Shown: positions 11,108 through 19,816 of the stretch, piece after piece
Layout: the number at the start of each line of letters is the position of its first letter
Position numbering within the stretch: position 1 is the first letter of the stretch
DNA from: Coraliomargarita sp965656715
Lineage (GTDB): Bacteria; Verrucomicrobiota; Verrucomicrobiia; Opitutales; Coraliomargaritaceae
Assembly (NCBI GenBank): GCA_965656715.1
Contig: CBFHLR010000025.1
Coordinates: 1-44,007 of the forward strand
Reading direction: 5' to 3'
DNA length: 44,007 bases
Program-made: the position numbers and the translations under genes
The notes under the pieces: generated by a model
Database searches by the model: none
What the model was told of the DNA's origin: nothing
What the model saw: the letters and a program-made list of their open reading frames with translations, nothing else

Positions 11108-12406
11108 CTAAACTTCGGCAGCCTCAACCGCACCACGATATGGCAACGAAAAGTGGATGGTGGTCCCCTCTCCTTCAGTGCTCTCGGCATAGACGCGACC
11201 GCCGTGCAGCTGCACAATGTGCTTCATGATGCTCAACCCTAGACCCGTGCCACCCGTCTCGCGCGAACGCCCTTTATCTACGCGATAGAAACGCTCAAAG
11301 ATGTGATCCACATCTTTCTCCGGAATACCAGGTCCATCATCCTGCACCGAACAGAGCACCATGTTCTCCGCTTCATCGTAGGCGACGCCTATTTTCAGCA
11401 AGCTGAAGTCCGGCGCATAGCGGAATACATTCTCAACCAAATTATCCACCACCTGATTGATACGGAATCGGTCAAAGGCAAAGTCCCCCACCCGCTCGTC
11501 ATACTCCAGCTCCATCCGTTGAGTATCATCGTCTATGCGGACCTTATAATTCTCAAGCGTGTCTACAAACAGCTGGCGTAGTGAATGCGCTGTCGGATCA
11601 ATCTGGTCCGGCTTCGACTCCAAACGCGAAAGCGTCAGCAGATCCTCCACCAAGACGTGCAGGCGCTCGGCATTGTTAACGATCTTATCCAAAAAGCGTG
11701 CGCGTGCCTCCACGGGCAGCGTTGCGTTATCCTCCACCAAAGTCTCCGCAAAGCCTTTAATAATAGTCAATGGTGTCCGTAGCTCATGAGAAACATTGGC
11801 AACAAAGTCGCGACGCACCATCTCCAAACTCTTGAGCCGAGTAATGTCGTGCATCACCAGCAAGGTCGAGCTGGTCCCCTCATTACCAATGCCACGCACC
11901 TGCGAACAAGAGATCTCAAACCACAGTTCCTCTCCCCTACGCTCTAACGTAATCTGACTGCGAGCCGTATCTTCCATATTGCGCGGAGCATTCAGGAATT
12001 CTAACAAACTAGTAGAACGCAGAGCAGATTCCAAGCGCGCCCCCTTCAAGAGACGACCGTGCTGGAACAGGCGTTGAGCGGATTCATTCGCAAACTCAAT
12101 GGTTCGCCGCGTAGAATCAAAAATCAGGACAGCTTCTTGAATCGAACCAAGCATCGCCTCCACTTGGTTGGAATAGCCCGAGCTCTCAACCGCATAGGTG
12201 TTGTAGCGGTCCACCAACTTATTGATCGAGTCCACCAAACCATAGAATCCAAGCGTTTGCAGCCGCTTCGACTCGCCTTCGAGCAACAAGCGACGCTCAG
12301 CTTGCACCGCATCCTTGAGGTCGCGCACCATCTTGCGCGTCTTGAGCACATAGCCCAAGAGCATCAACACCGCCACGACAGCAATTATCCCGAGTAATAC
12401 AGTCAT
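11108..12406 (-). CDS. PhoR-like sensor histidine kinase
   Basis: A 432-residue membrane sensor kinase. It has one N-terminal membrane helix (residues 2-21), a PAS domain at about 85-190 (MLGSIQEAVLIFD to LLVMHDITRL), a HisKA domain with phosphoacceptor H207 in FVANVSHELRTPLT, and a HATPase_c domain with N-box (VVDNLVENVFRYA), G1 (DDGPGI) and G2 (GGTGLGLSI) motifs. There is no large periplasmic domain, so it resembles E. coli PhoR in layout. The response regulator is 60 bp upstream on the same strand. No pst or other phosphate genes are in view, so the phosphate signal is inferred from family resemblance only. Confidence 0.85.
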   Translation of the reverse strand: MTVLLGIIAVVAVLMLLGYVLKTRKMVRDLKDAVQAERRLLLEGESKRLQTLGFYGLVDSINKLVDRYNTYAVESSGYSNQVEAMLGSIQEAVLIFDSTRRTIEFANESAQRLFQHGRLLKGARLESALRSTSLLEFLNAPRNMEDTARSQITLERRGEELWFEISCSQVRGIGNEGTSSTLLVMHDITRLKSLEMVRRDFVANVSHELRTPLTIIKGFAETLVEDNATLPVEARARFLDKIVNNAERLHVLVEDLLTLSRLESKPDQIDPTAHSLRQLFVDTLENYKVRIDDDTQRMELEYDERVGDFAFDRFRINQVVDNLVENVFRYAPDFSLLKIGVAYDEAENMVLCSVQDDGPGIPEKDVDHIFERFYRVDKGRSRETGGTGLGLSIMKHIVQLHGGRVYAESTEGEGTTIHFSLPYRGAVEAAEV

Positions 12407-12466
12407 CGATTCAAGTCAGGCAGTATTTGACAGTTCCCAAGCGAGTGGCAACCGAACAAACGCAGC

Positions 12467-13168
12467 CTAAATTTCGACCGCACGATACCCGACGCCGCGA
12501 ACCGTCTCAATCAAGTGCGCGTATGGGCCCAGCTTCTCACGTAAACGACGCACGTGTGTGTCGACGGTGCGGGTTTCAATGTCTGTGTCATAGTGCCAGA
12601 CATTCACCAGCAGGTTCTCGCGGGACTGAACGCGACCCTTGCGCTCCATCAGAAGCTTCAGCAAGCGAAACTCAGTAGCTGTCAGGACCACAGGCTGGTC
12701 ATCCACCAACAGCTGATGCAACTCTTCATCAATGACCACGCCACCGATCTGAATACGAACGGACGCAGGCGCATCGGCGGATTTAGCACCACGCTCAAGG
12801 ATCTTACCTACACGAAGCATTAACTCCTTGGTGTTGAATGGTTTAGAAACGTAATCATCTGCGCCAGTCTCAAGACCCATCACACGATCTTCCGCTTCAC
12901 CACGCGCAGTCAGGAAAATAATCGGCACATCGCGCATCGCTGGGTCCGAGCGTGCAATTCGGCAGAGCTGCAAGCCGTTCAACTCTGGCATCATAATATC
13001 CAGAATCATCAAGTTTGGCTGAAAATCGCGCACCGCAGCGACAAACGCCAGAGGATCATTCAGCACTTCACACTGATAGCCCTCCTGCTCCAGTTTATAC
13101 TTCAGCAGTTCGGTAACATCCGGCTCGTCATCAACAACCAAAATGCGATTTAGATTATTTGCACTCAT
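12467..13168 (-). CDS. PhoB/OmpR-family response regulator
   Basis: A 233-residue two-domain regulator. The receiver domain has the acidic pocket VVDDEPD, phosphoacceptor D57 in LMILDIMMPELNG and the conserved Lys in YVSKPFNTKEL. The C-terminal winged helix ends with TRTVDTHVRRLREKLG and ETVRGVGYRA, typical of PhoB. I chose the ATG at 13168 because it begins five residues before the first beta strand; the frame runs on to 13390 but that part has no family match. It is the partner of the kinase downstream. Confidence 0.88.
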   Translation of the reverse strand: MSANNLNRILVVDDEPDVTELLKYKLEQEGYQCEVLNDPLAFVAAVRDFQPNLMILDIMMPELNGLQLCRIARSDPAMRDVPIIFLTARGEAEDRVMGLETGADDYVSKPFNTKELMLRVGKILERGAKSADAPASVRIQIGGVVIDEELHQLLVDDQPVVLTATEFRLLKLLMERKGRVQSRENLLVNVWHYDTDIETRTVDTHVRRLREKLGPYAHLIETVRGVGYRAVEI

Positions 13169-13330
13169 TTCTGTTAAATTTTTTGCCGACTTTGTTACAA
13201 AAACCGAAGACTGACCAGCAGAATCCTTACCTAACGTCTCGCCTTTTTGTATTAGCATGCGCCACGTATGTGCTTGCAGACAGGCAACTTGCAAGTCGAC
13301 AACCACAGGCAAATAAGATTTTACCCCAGC

Positions 13331-13357
13331 GTAACAGGAACGGCACCCTACTGTTAC
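13331..13357. promoter_or_regulatory. Inverted repeat upstream of the response regulator
   Basis: GTAACAG-N13-CTGTTAC, with perfect 7-bp arms, about 165 bp upstream of the regulator's ATG in a gene-free region (13169-13522). The half-site CTGTTAC resembles the Pho-box half CTGTCAT, but Pho boxes are direct 11-bp repeats, so the identity is open. Confidence 0.35.
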
Positions 13358-13424
13358 AATATTGACGTCTAAGCGCAAGGCCAGCAACACACACGACCCG
13401 AGACCGACAGCAACCCTCCCCTAC

Positions 13425-13514
13425 GTAGCGTGCCGCTTCAGCAAACGCCACACGAACTACGCAACGCCGACCTAAGCTCACAACCGAAGAGCGCTTGCTA
13501 AAGGACGCACTACC
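13425..13514. repeat. Dispersed long-hairpin repeat, copy A (GTAG-headed)
   Basis: About 90 bp starting GTAGCGTGCCGCTT. Its right end on the minus strand starts GGTAGTGCG, and the arms pair imperfectly over about 25 bases (CAGCAAACGC with GCGCTTGCT). It is clearly related to the element at 19812-19905, sharing 14 identical bases at the left end and a similar right half. It sits 9 bp from the mnmG stop, in the gap before the response regulator. Confidence 0.65.
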
Positions 13515-13522
13515 AAGCCACC

Positions 13523-15448
13523 CTACTTCGCTAGCTGCGCCTCGAGGTAGACCATCAGAATGCTAATATCGGCAGGATTTACACCGCTGATTCGACTAGC
13601 CTGACCAAGCGTCCGCGGAGCGATCTCCGTGAGTTTTTCGGCACTTTCATTACGCAGCCCCTTGACAGCCCTATAATCGAAGTCTTCGGGAACACGGATC
13701 TTATCAATGTGGCGCATTTTCTCAATCTGCTTCGCTTCACGAGCCAAGTAACCACGAAACACCACACGATAAAAGACCTCATCGCGAACCTCACGCGAGA
13801 GCGACTGTAAGTCAGCCGGAAAATCATCCTGCGAACGCGTGCGCCGCAAGACATCTCCATACAGCTGACCTCCGACACGCTCCTTCTCCAAGCGATCCAC
13901 CCAACCAAGGATGGTGTCGGACTTCGCCTGAATCCGCTGCACACGCTCAGAATCGACTAGACCATGCGCCTCAACATGATGACGGAGACGTAACTCCGCA
14001 CTCGGATGATTAAACAACAAGCGGTGCTCCGCACGACTCGAAAACATGCGATATGGCTCCTGCGTGCCCTTAGTCACAAGGTCATCGACCAATACACCAA
14101 GGTAACATTCATGGCGCTTGAGGATCATCGGTTCCGCTCCCCTCACCTTCTGCACCGCATTGACTCCCGCAATGAGCCCCTGCCCTGCAGCCTCTTCATA
14201 GCCAGAGGTGCCATTAATTTGCCCAGCGAAGAACAAGTTCTCCACCTTCTTAGACTCAAGGCTCGGGAAAAGCTGTGTCGGTGGTGCGAAATCATACTCT
14301 ACCGCATACGCCGGACGCAGCATGTGCACATTCCCCAAACCATCGATACTGCGCAACATATCCAGCTGCACATCGAATGGCAACGAAGTCGAAAGCCCGT
14401 TGATATACCATTCATTGGTATTCCGCCCTTCCGGCTCCAAAAAGAGCATATGACGATCCTTATCCTTAAAGCGCACGAACTTATCTTCGATACTTGGACA
14501 GTAGCGCGGGCCCGTGCCCTCAATCTCACCGGAATACATCGCGGATCGGTGAAGATTTGAATTCACGACTTCCTGCGTGGCCGCACCGGTATAAGTCATA
14601 AAACAAGACACCTGTTCCTGACCAGGCACCCAACCGAGCTTCCGCTGGCCGGAATGTTCCACGTGGAACAATTGCTCAAACGCCTGGCGTTGTTCCTCAG
14701 ATTGTTCCACGTGGAACACATCATCCATTCCACGCGTATCATAATACCCGAAGAGTGTCGGAACTGGATCGCCCTCCTGCTCCTCGAGCCCGGCAAAATC
14801 AATACTACTCCCCAGAATACGTGCAGGCGTGCCTGTCTTCAGGCGTTCGAGCTCGATACCCGCTTCGAGGAACGAACCGGAAAGACCTTTCGCGGAGAAA
14901 TCGCCCATGCGCCCACCTTCGTTCTTATTCTGCCCAACGTGCATCAGGCCACGTAAGAACGTGCCAGTCGTGACCACCACTGTCTTGGCATAGAAATCGA
15001 CGTCGAGATTGGTCTTCACACCGACCACGCGATCACCCTCAAAGATCAACCCTTGGACCATCGCCTGAAACAGATCGAGATGATCCTGCAGTTCCAGCAC
15101 GTGCTTCATCCGATATTGATACGCCTTCTTATCACACTGAGCACGTGGCGCCTGAACAGCTGGACCCTTAGTCGCATTCAACAAGCGAAACTGAATCGCG
15201 GTCGTATCCGTGTTGATCGCCATCTCGCCACCGAGTGCGTCAATTTCACGCACAATATGACCCTTGGCCTGGCCACCGATTGCCGGATTACAGCTCATCT
15301 GTGCAATCGTATCGAGATTACCGGTCAGCATGAGTGTGTCAGCGCCCATACGTGCAGCGGCAAGTGCGGCCTCACAACCTGCGTGACCCGCGCCACAGAC
15401 AATCACATCGTAGGGCTGATTCGGCCCGAATTTTAATCCTGAACTCAT
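13523..15448 (-). CDS. mnmG: tRNA uridine-5-carboxymethylaminomethyl modification enzyme MnmG
   Basis: A 641-residue FAD protein that with MnmE modifies the wobble uridine of certain tRNAs. The FAD motif VCGAGHAGCEAALAAARMG, the signatures MSCNPAIGGQAKGHIVREIDALGG and GPRYCPSIEDKFVRF, and the C-terminal domain through the ISGVNPADISILMVYL end are present. An apparent insertion at about residues 240-268, between MDDV and QRKLGWVPG, contains FHVEQ and FHVEH. Each of these peptides is encoded by a perfect 16-bp parS-like palindrome. The ATG at 15448 overlaps the mnmE stop as ATGA, so translation is probably coupled. Confidence 0.96.
   Translation of the reverse strand: MSSGLKFGPNQPYDVIVCGAGHAGCEAALAAARMGADTLMLTGNLDTIAQMSCNPAIGGQAKGHIVREIDALGGEMAINTDTTAIQFRLLNATKGPAVQAPRAQCDKKAYQYRMKHVLELQDHLDLFQAMVQGLIFEGDRVVGVKTNLDVDFYAKTVVVTTGTFLRGLMHVGQNKNEGGRMGDFSAKGLSGSFLEAGIELERLKTGTPARILGSSIDFAGLEEQEGDPVPTLFGYYDTRGMDDVFHVEQSEEQRQAFEQLFHVEHSGQRKLGWVPGQEQVSCFMTYTGAATQEVVNSNLHRSAMYSGEIEGTGPRYCPSIEDKFVRFKDKDRHMLFLEPEGRNTNEWYINGLSTSLPFDVQLDMLRSIDGLGNVHMLRPAYAVEYDFAPPTQLFPSLESKKVENLFFAGQINGTSGYEEAAGQGLIAGVNAVQKVRGAEPMILKRHECYLGVLVDDLVTKGTQEPYRMFSSRAEHRLLFNHPSAELRLRHHVEAHGLVDSERVQRIQAKSDTILGWVDRLEKERVGGQLYGDVLRRTRSQDDFPADLQSLSREVRDEVFYRVVFRGYLAREAKQIEKMRHIDKIRVPEDFDYRAVKGLRNESAEKLTEIAPRTLGQASRISGVNPADISILMVYLEAQLAK
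14655..14670. promoter_or_regulatory. parS-like ParB-binding site 1 (inside mnmG)
   Basis: TGTTCCACGTGGAACA, a perfect 16-bp palindrome. It differs from the broadly conserved chromosomal parS (TGTTNCACGTGAAACA) by one base, which completes the symmetry. It encodes FHVEH in mnmG. Confidence 0.8.
14703..14718. promoter_or_regulatory. parS-like ParB-binding site 2 (inside mnmG)
   Basis: A second identical 16-bp palindrome, 48 bp from site 1 (start to start). It encodes FHVEQ in mnmG. No other copy was found in the window. Confidence 0.8.
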
Positions 15449-16806
15449 TTTCCGATACAAAATTGTTTAAAGAGGCTATCCAGCATGCGCTCGTTATCGA
15501 CCTTACCGACGACTTTGCCAATCGACTCAATCGCATCACGAAGATCTGCTGCAACTAACTCAGAAAGCTCACCGTCACGCATCTTCTCCGCGGCGAGTTC
15601 AAGGGCATCAACCGACTCGGAGAGGGCGGCCGCATGGCGAGCGTTGACCACAACACCATCCGTCGCAATTGGCTGGGAGAGACCCGCATCGATCGCTGAT
15701 TGCCACGCTGTGCGGAATTCCTGCAGTCCGTCACGACTCTTGAGCGACAGACGGCAGTGCTTGAATTGCCCCAGGAACTCGTCGTGCGCGGCCGAAGCCT
15801 CTAGATCGATCTTATTCTCCAACACCAAAGTGTTCTCTGGTGTCATTCGCTCAAGCAATTCCGCTGGCAGAGTAGGGGAGGGCTGCGTTGCGTCTAATAC
15901 CAGCAGGAAGAAATCCGCCGTTTCCGCCTGTTCAATCGTGTGCTGGATACCAATCTGCTCGATTGCGTCTCCTGCCTCATGCAGGCCAGCTGTATCCAAA
16001 ATCTCAATACGCCATGGCCCCAGCATTAGAAAGGAAGAGATAAAATCACGTGTCGTGCCCGGGACATCGCTCACAATCGCGCGTTCCGAGCCAGTCAGCG
16101 CGTTAATCAGACTACTCTTTCCGACATTCGGCTCACCCACAATCAGGGTTTTGATCCCTTCATGGAGTAGGGCAGTGTAGTGCTGCGTCTCAATCAGGTC
16201 GCGTGTTTCCTTGATCACACGGCGCAGATCCTGAGCAGGACCCGCCTGATCTTCAGCAGGTAAATCTTCTTCTGGAAAGTCGATATAGGCTTCAATGTGG
16301 GCCATCACCGCGAGCAAACGCTCGGTCAGTTCACTCATTTTACGGCCAACAGAGCCGTGCAACTGTCGCTGTGCGACTTCAATACTGCGCTCAGAGCGCG
16401 CACGTATTAGATCTGAAACCGCTTCAGCCTGACTGAGGTCCATCTTGCCATTCAGAAATGCGGTGCGCGTGAATTCGCCTGGCTCAGCCGGCCGGCAGCC
16501 ACGCGCATACAGATCTTCCATGATCTTCTGCACGATCAAAGGGTTTCCGTGCGGAGCGATCTCCAACATCGCTTCACCCGTAAACGATTTGCCCTGCTCA
16601 AATAGCGTCAGCACACAGTCGTCAATGACGACACCATCGGCGCCCGTATATGAGCCATAATGCGCATAGCGAGGTTTGAGAGGTTTGGTGCGATTAAAGA
16701 CCGCTTGTCCGAGATCTACACATGCAGGACCACTCAATCGAATGACCGCAATAGCGGACTCACCGACTGGTGTAGAGAGTGCGACGATTGTATCTGTGGC
16801 TGGCAT
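15445..16806 (-). CDS. mnmE: tRNA modification GTPase MnmE
   Basis: A 453-residue GTPase that works with MnmG. It has an N-terminal folate-binding domain, a helical domain, an inserted G domain with G1 GEPNVGKSS (residues 224-232), the switch TTRDF, G3 DTAG (271-274) and G4 NKID, and the invariant C-terminal CIGK whose Cys is needed for activity. Its stop overlaps the mnmG start by four bases. The order mnmE-mnmG on one transcript is common near replication origins. Confidence 0.97.
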   Translation of the reverse strand: MPATDTIVALSTPVGESAIAVIRLSGPACVDLGQAVFNRTKPLKPRYAHYGSYTGADGVVIDDCVLTLFEQGKSFTGEAMLEIAPHGNPLIVQKIMEDLYARGCRPAEPGEFTRTAFLNGKMDLSQAEAVSDLIRARSERSIEVAQRQLHGSVGRKMSELTERLLAVMAHIEAYIDFPEEDLPAEDQAGPAQDLRRVIKETRDLIETQHYTALLHEGIKTLIVGEPNVGKSSLINALTGSERAIVSDVPGTTRDFISSFLMLGPWRIEILDTAGLHEAGDAIEQIGIQHTIEQAETADFFLLVLDATQPSPTLPAELLERMTPENTLVLENKIDLEASAAHDEFLGQFKHCRLSLKSRDGLQEFRTAWQSAIDAGLSQPIATDGVVVNARHAAALSESVDALELAAEKMRDGELSELVAADLRDAIESIGKVVGKVDNERMLDSLFKQFCIGK

Positions 16807-16894
16807 AGGAACCCGCTAACTTCGCGGATTCCAGCCACAGGTCAAGAGCGCAAGACGATGAAGCACACTCATTTGCGAAGCTTAAGAGTGAAGG

Positions 16895-16954
16895 GTAGCA
16901 CAGGCATCTTGCCTGCGTCATGTGGATAGAAAACAGGGGAGACGCCTGTCCCAC
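16895..16954. repeat. GTAG-headed inverted palindrome pair (dispersed repeat)
   Basis: The plus strand begins GTAG, then CA, then the hairpin CAGGCA-TCT-TGCCTG. The minus strand begins GTGG followed by GACAGGCGTCTCCCCTGT, similar in sequence to the plus copy, so the two face each other. This type of intergenic repeat recurs widely in Verrucomicrobiota and often reads as STGILPV-like peptides, as it does here (STGILPA). It lies downstream of recA, beyond its terminator. Confidence 0.6.
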
Positions 16955-16967
16955 AAAAGCGTCATAC

Positions 16968-17002
16968 AAAAAAGGCATTGCTGTGATCTCCACAGCAATG
17001 CC
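16968..17002 (-). terminator. recA terminator
   Basis: Minus-strand perfect 12-bp stem GGCATTGCTGTG / CACAGCAATGCC with a 5-nt loop, followed by six T. It lies 59 bp beyond the recA stop. Confidence 0.9.
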
Positions 17003-17060
17003 TCGAAAAAGTGGTCGATGATTAAATCCACAAACTACGGCGCTCTTCGCGCACAGGCTA

Positions 17061-18137
17061 CTATTCTTCAGCCTCGGCCTCGTCGCTATCGCCTGTCAGC
17101 GATTCACCAGCTTTCGGGTGGACCTTCTCCATGATCAGTTGGGTCAATTCATCCGCCAGCTCTGGGTTTTCCTGGATGTGAGTCTTGGCTGCTTCGCGGC
17201 CTTGGCCGATCATCTCGCCCTTATATGCGACCCATGAGCCTTTCTTTTCGAGAATCTTGTGCTCAACACCGAGGTCGACCAGCGAACCGGAATGGGAGAT
17301 GCCCTCATTATACATGATGTCGAACTCGCTCTCGGTGAAGGGTGGGGCGACTTTGTTTTTCACGACCTTCAGACGCGTGCGGTTACCGACGACCTTGCCA
17401 CCAGACTCCTTGATTTGGCCAATGCGGCGGATGTCCATACGAACCGAAGCAAAGAACTTCAGCGCACGACCACCAGGCTGGGTCTCAGGGCTACCAAACA
17501 TGACGCCAATCTTTTCACGAATCTGATTGGTAAAGAGCACGACGCAGTTGGTCTTGTTGATCGCACCCGTGAGACGGCGCATCGCCTGACTCATCATGCG
17601 AGCCTGTAGACCAACAGTTGTGTCACCCATTTGGCCGTCCAACTCATTCTTGGAAACGAGGGCCGCAACCGAGTCGACCACGATGATGTCGACGGCACCA
17701 GAGCGGATCAGGGTTTCAGTGATGTTGAGCGCGTCTTCACCGCTTTCTGGCTGGGAAACCATCAAATTGTCAAGGTCGACACCGACGACCTTCGCATAGC
17801 GTGGGTCGAGTGCGTGCTCCACATCGATAAAGACGGCGTTGCCGCCTTGCTTTTGAGCCTGTGCGATACAACTCAAACAGAACGTCGTTTTACCCGAGCT
17901 TTCCGGGCCGTAGATTTCGCAGATACGACCACGCGGAAGACCACCGGTGCCAAGCGCAATATCGATTGCGATTGAACCAGTTGAGATCGTATCAACCTCC
18001 ATTTGTGCGGCCTCACCCAAGCGCATCAACGCGCCCGGTCCAAATTGCTTGTTAATCCCAGAGATCGCGAGATCGAGGTTCTTGCGGTCTGCTTCGGGGC
18101 TGCGTTCTACCTTTTTAATTTGTGTCTTAGCGGGCAT
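17061..18137 (-). CDS. recA: Recombinase RecA
   Basis: A 358-residue DNA strand-exchange protein and SOS co-protease. Walker A GPESSGKT is at residues 77-84. The signatures NCVVLFTNQIREKIGVMFGSPETQPGGRALKFFASVRMDIRR and VVKNKVAPPF are intact, and the tail is acidic (GDSDEAEAEE) as usual. It is divergent from ogt, with a 60-bp spacer shared by two DNA-repair genes. I saw no convincing LexA box in the spacer. A strong terminator follows. Confidence 0.98.
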   Translation of the reverse strand: MPAKTQIKKVERSPEADRKNLDLAISGINKQFGPGALMRLGEAAQMEVDTISTGSIAIDIALGTGGLPRGRICEIYGPESSGKTTFCLSCIAQAQKQGGNAVFIDVEHALDPRYAKVVGVDLDNLMVSQPESGEDALNITETLIRSGAVDIIVVDSVAALVSKNELDGQMGDTTVGLQARMMSQAMRRLTGAINKTNCVVLFTNQIREKIGVMFGSPETQPGGRALKFFASVRMDIRRIGQIKESGGKVVGNRTRLKVVKNKVAPPFTESEFDIMYNEGISHSGSLVDLGVEHKILEKKGSWVAYKGEMIGQGREAAKTHIQENPELADELTQLIMEKVHPKAGESLTGDSDEAEAEE

Positions 18138-18197
18138 GTTCGTAATGGGTTAAGTAATACCGATTGTTTAACAGTTCGATAGGCTCCCCTCTACCTC

Positions 18198-18740
18198 ATG
18201 GCAAGTATATTAAATGATAATTTGTTCACTACATTGGTTCACTACGCAAATCCGCAAGAAGTCGGCTGTAGGATGCTCACCCGTTGGGGACCGATTTGTG
18301 CAAAGTTCAGTGAGCGCGGTCTGACTGACCTCTATTTTGATGACGATCCCAGGCACCAAGGCTGGGTCGATAGCGTCTTTCGTGAAGCCTTCTTGAAATG
18401 GCTAAGTGCCTTTCAACAGCAACCGCCCAGCACCCAATGGACTTATCTAGCACCGGAAGGCACCGACTACCAGAAATCAGTCTGGCGTGAACTACTAGAA
18501 CTACCCATCGGACAGAAACAAAGCTATGGTGAACTCGCGAACCGAATTGGTCAGCCTAAGGCCGCCCGCGCAGTCGGCTCCGCCGTGGCCGCAAACCCAA
18601 TTTGCCTCTTGATTCCCTGCCATCGTATCATCAACGCCACAGGCTCGACCGGAAATTACCGCTGGGGAGCGGATCGGAAGCTGGCACTGCTTGACGCCGA
18701 GCGCATGGATGCCTGTGATCTACTCAGCCTTTTCCAATGA
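18198..18740 (+). CDS. ogt: Methylated-DNA--protein-cysteine methyltransferase
   Basis: A 180-residue suicide repair enzyme that takes methyl groups from O6-methylguanine. The acceptor is Cys141 in LLIPCHRIINATGSTGNYRWG; the helix-turn-helix segment YGELANRIGQPKAARAVGSAV precedes it. The N-terminal domain lacks an Ada-type zinc motif, so Ogt is the better match. It is divergent from recA, and its stop overlaps the next gene by four bases (ATGA), which suggests a small three-gene operon. Confidence 0.93.
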   Translation: MASILNDNLFTTLVHYANPQEVGCRMLTRWGPICAKFSERGLTDLYFDDDPRHQGWVDSVFREAFLKWLSAFQQQPPSTQWTYLAPEGTDYQKSVWRELLELPIGQKQSYGELANRIGQPKAARAVGSAVAANPICLLIPCHRIINATGSTGNYRWGADRKLALLDAERMDACDLLSLFQ

Positions 18741-19162
18741 GCGACTCACCCGAAGACAGCAACATCTCACCATCAACGGTCAAAGGCCTTAGCTATGCGC
18801 GCTGGGCAGGACGCCTGATGGCCATTGGCTTGTTAATCGCTGCCATCTTGATTCTGACTGCCAGCACGCTCGATACGCTCGATACAATCAAGGGTGGCTA
18901 TTTCCTTGTTTACGGAATCCTTCTCAGCCTGCCGTTCCAACGTATGCGTGACAGCAGCTGGAAACTTGGTTTCGGCGCAGTGACCGTGGCGTCCATCGGC
19001 TTCGTTTTTCTGATGATCGTATCGGTCATGTTTGCCTATATGGAAATGGCCGAGCAGGGCGAACGCCTTGGCGTGCCAGGTTTAGAAGGGTCTTTGATCT
19101 TTATCGCACTCATGCAGGTGCCGGTGGTGCTGTTTCAGCGTAAACCTGATTTAATCGACTAA
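18737..19162 (+). CDS. Four-span membrane protein, unknown
   Basis: A 141-residue protein. Four hydrophobic helices are visible (about residues 25-45, 52-65, 76-100 and 118-135), with a hydrophilic 22-residue N-terminus. No family recognised. It is translationally coupled to ogt by ATGA, and its stop codon directly abuts the ATG of the HAD phosphatase. The tight packing suggests co-expression but does not reveal function. Confidence 0.6.
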   Translation: MSDSPEDSNISPSTVKGLSYARWAGRLMAIGLLIAAILILTASTLDTLDTIKGGYFLVYGILLSLPFQRMRDSSWKLGFGAVTVASIGFVFLMIVSVMFAYMEMAEQGERLGVPGLEGSLIFIALMQVPVVLFQRKPDLID

Positions 19163-19816
19163 ATGACTGCCCGATACCAACACGCGATTTGGGACTGGAA
19201 CGGAACCTTGCTCAACGACACCTGGCTCTGCGTCGAAGTGCTCAATGGCTTGCTGGCCAAGCGGGGTAGGGGACCGATCTCGGAAGACGACTACCGCCAG
19301 AACTTTGGTTTCCCGGTGATCCACTTTTACGAATACCTCGGCTTCGATGTCGACGTGGACAGCTTCGACAAGGTCAGCAAGGAATTCATCGGCGACTACG
19401 AAGCCCGCTGGCTCGACGAATGCGTGCTCCATTCCGAGGCGGACAGCACGCTACGCCATCTCAGCGGGCTCGGCATGACACACTCGGTGCTCTCCGCCGC
19501 CAAGCAAGAGGCACTCGAAACTGGCATCGGCTATTACGGCATCCGCAATTACTTCAAAGGCCTAGTGGGCACCGACAACATCTACGCCCGCGGCAAAGTG
19601 GAACAGGGCCGCCACTGGATCGAGCAACTGGAGTGGGAGCCGAGCGAGATCGTGATGATCGGCGACACCCTGCACGACTTCGAGGTCGCCGAGGCGATTG
19701 GCACCGACTGTATTCTCATGGCACACGGACACCACTGCCCGAAACGGCTCGCAGAAACCGGCGCACCCGTGGTGCACTCGCTAACCGAGCTCGTTGAGCA
19801 CCTCCGAGGATCGTAG
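19163..19816 (+). CDS. HAD-superfamily hydrolase, phosphoglycolate-phosphatase-like
   Basis: A 217-residue HAD protein with a helical cap. Motif I is WDWNGTLLND, with nucleophile D11 but Asn13 where most phosphatases have the general acid Asp. Motif II is the Ser in HSVLSAAK, and motif IV is MIGDTLHDFEVA. The WDWNGT variant defines a recurring subfamily, so this is not a random mutation. The substrate cannot be told; phosphoglycolate phosphatase is the nearest general label. Its stop codon TAG lies inside the repeat element that begins at 19812. Confidence 0.8.
   Translation: MTARYQHAIWDWNGTLLNDTWLCVEVLNGLLAKRGRGPISEDDYRQNFGFPVIHFYEYLGFDVDVDSFDKVSKEFIGDYEARWLDECVLHSEADSTLRHLSGLGMTHSVLSAAKQEALETGIGYYGIRNYFKGLVGTDNIYARGKVEQGRHWIEQLEWEPSEIVMIGDTLHDFEVAEAIGTDCILMAHGHHCPKRLAETGAPVVHSLTELVEHLRGS

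Noticed and set aside
18138..18197. A possible LexA/SOS box between recA and ogt (TTGTTTAACAG region)
   Set aside because: It has a GTTCG-like half-site but does not fit CGAAC-N4-GTTCG, CTGT-N8-ACAG or another LexA pattern with correct spacing.
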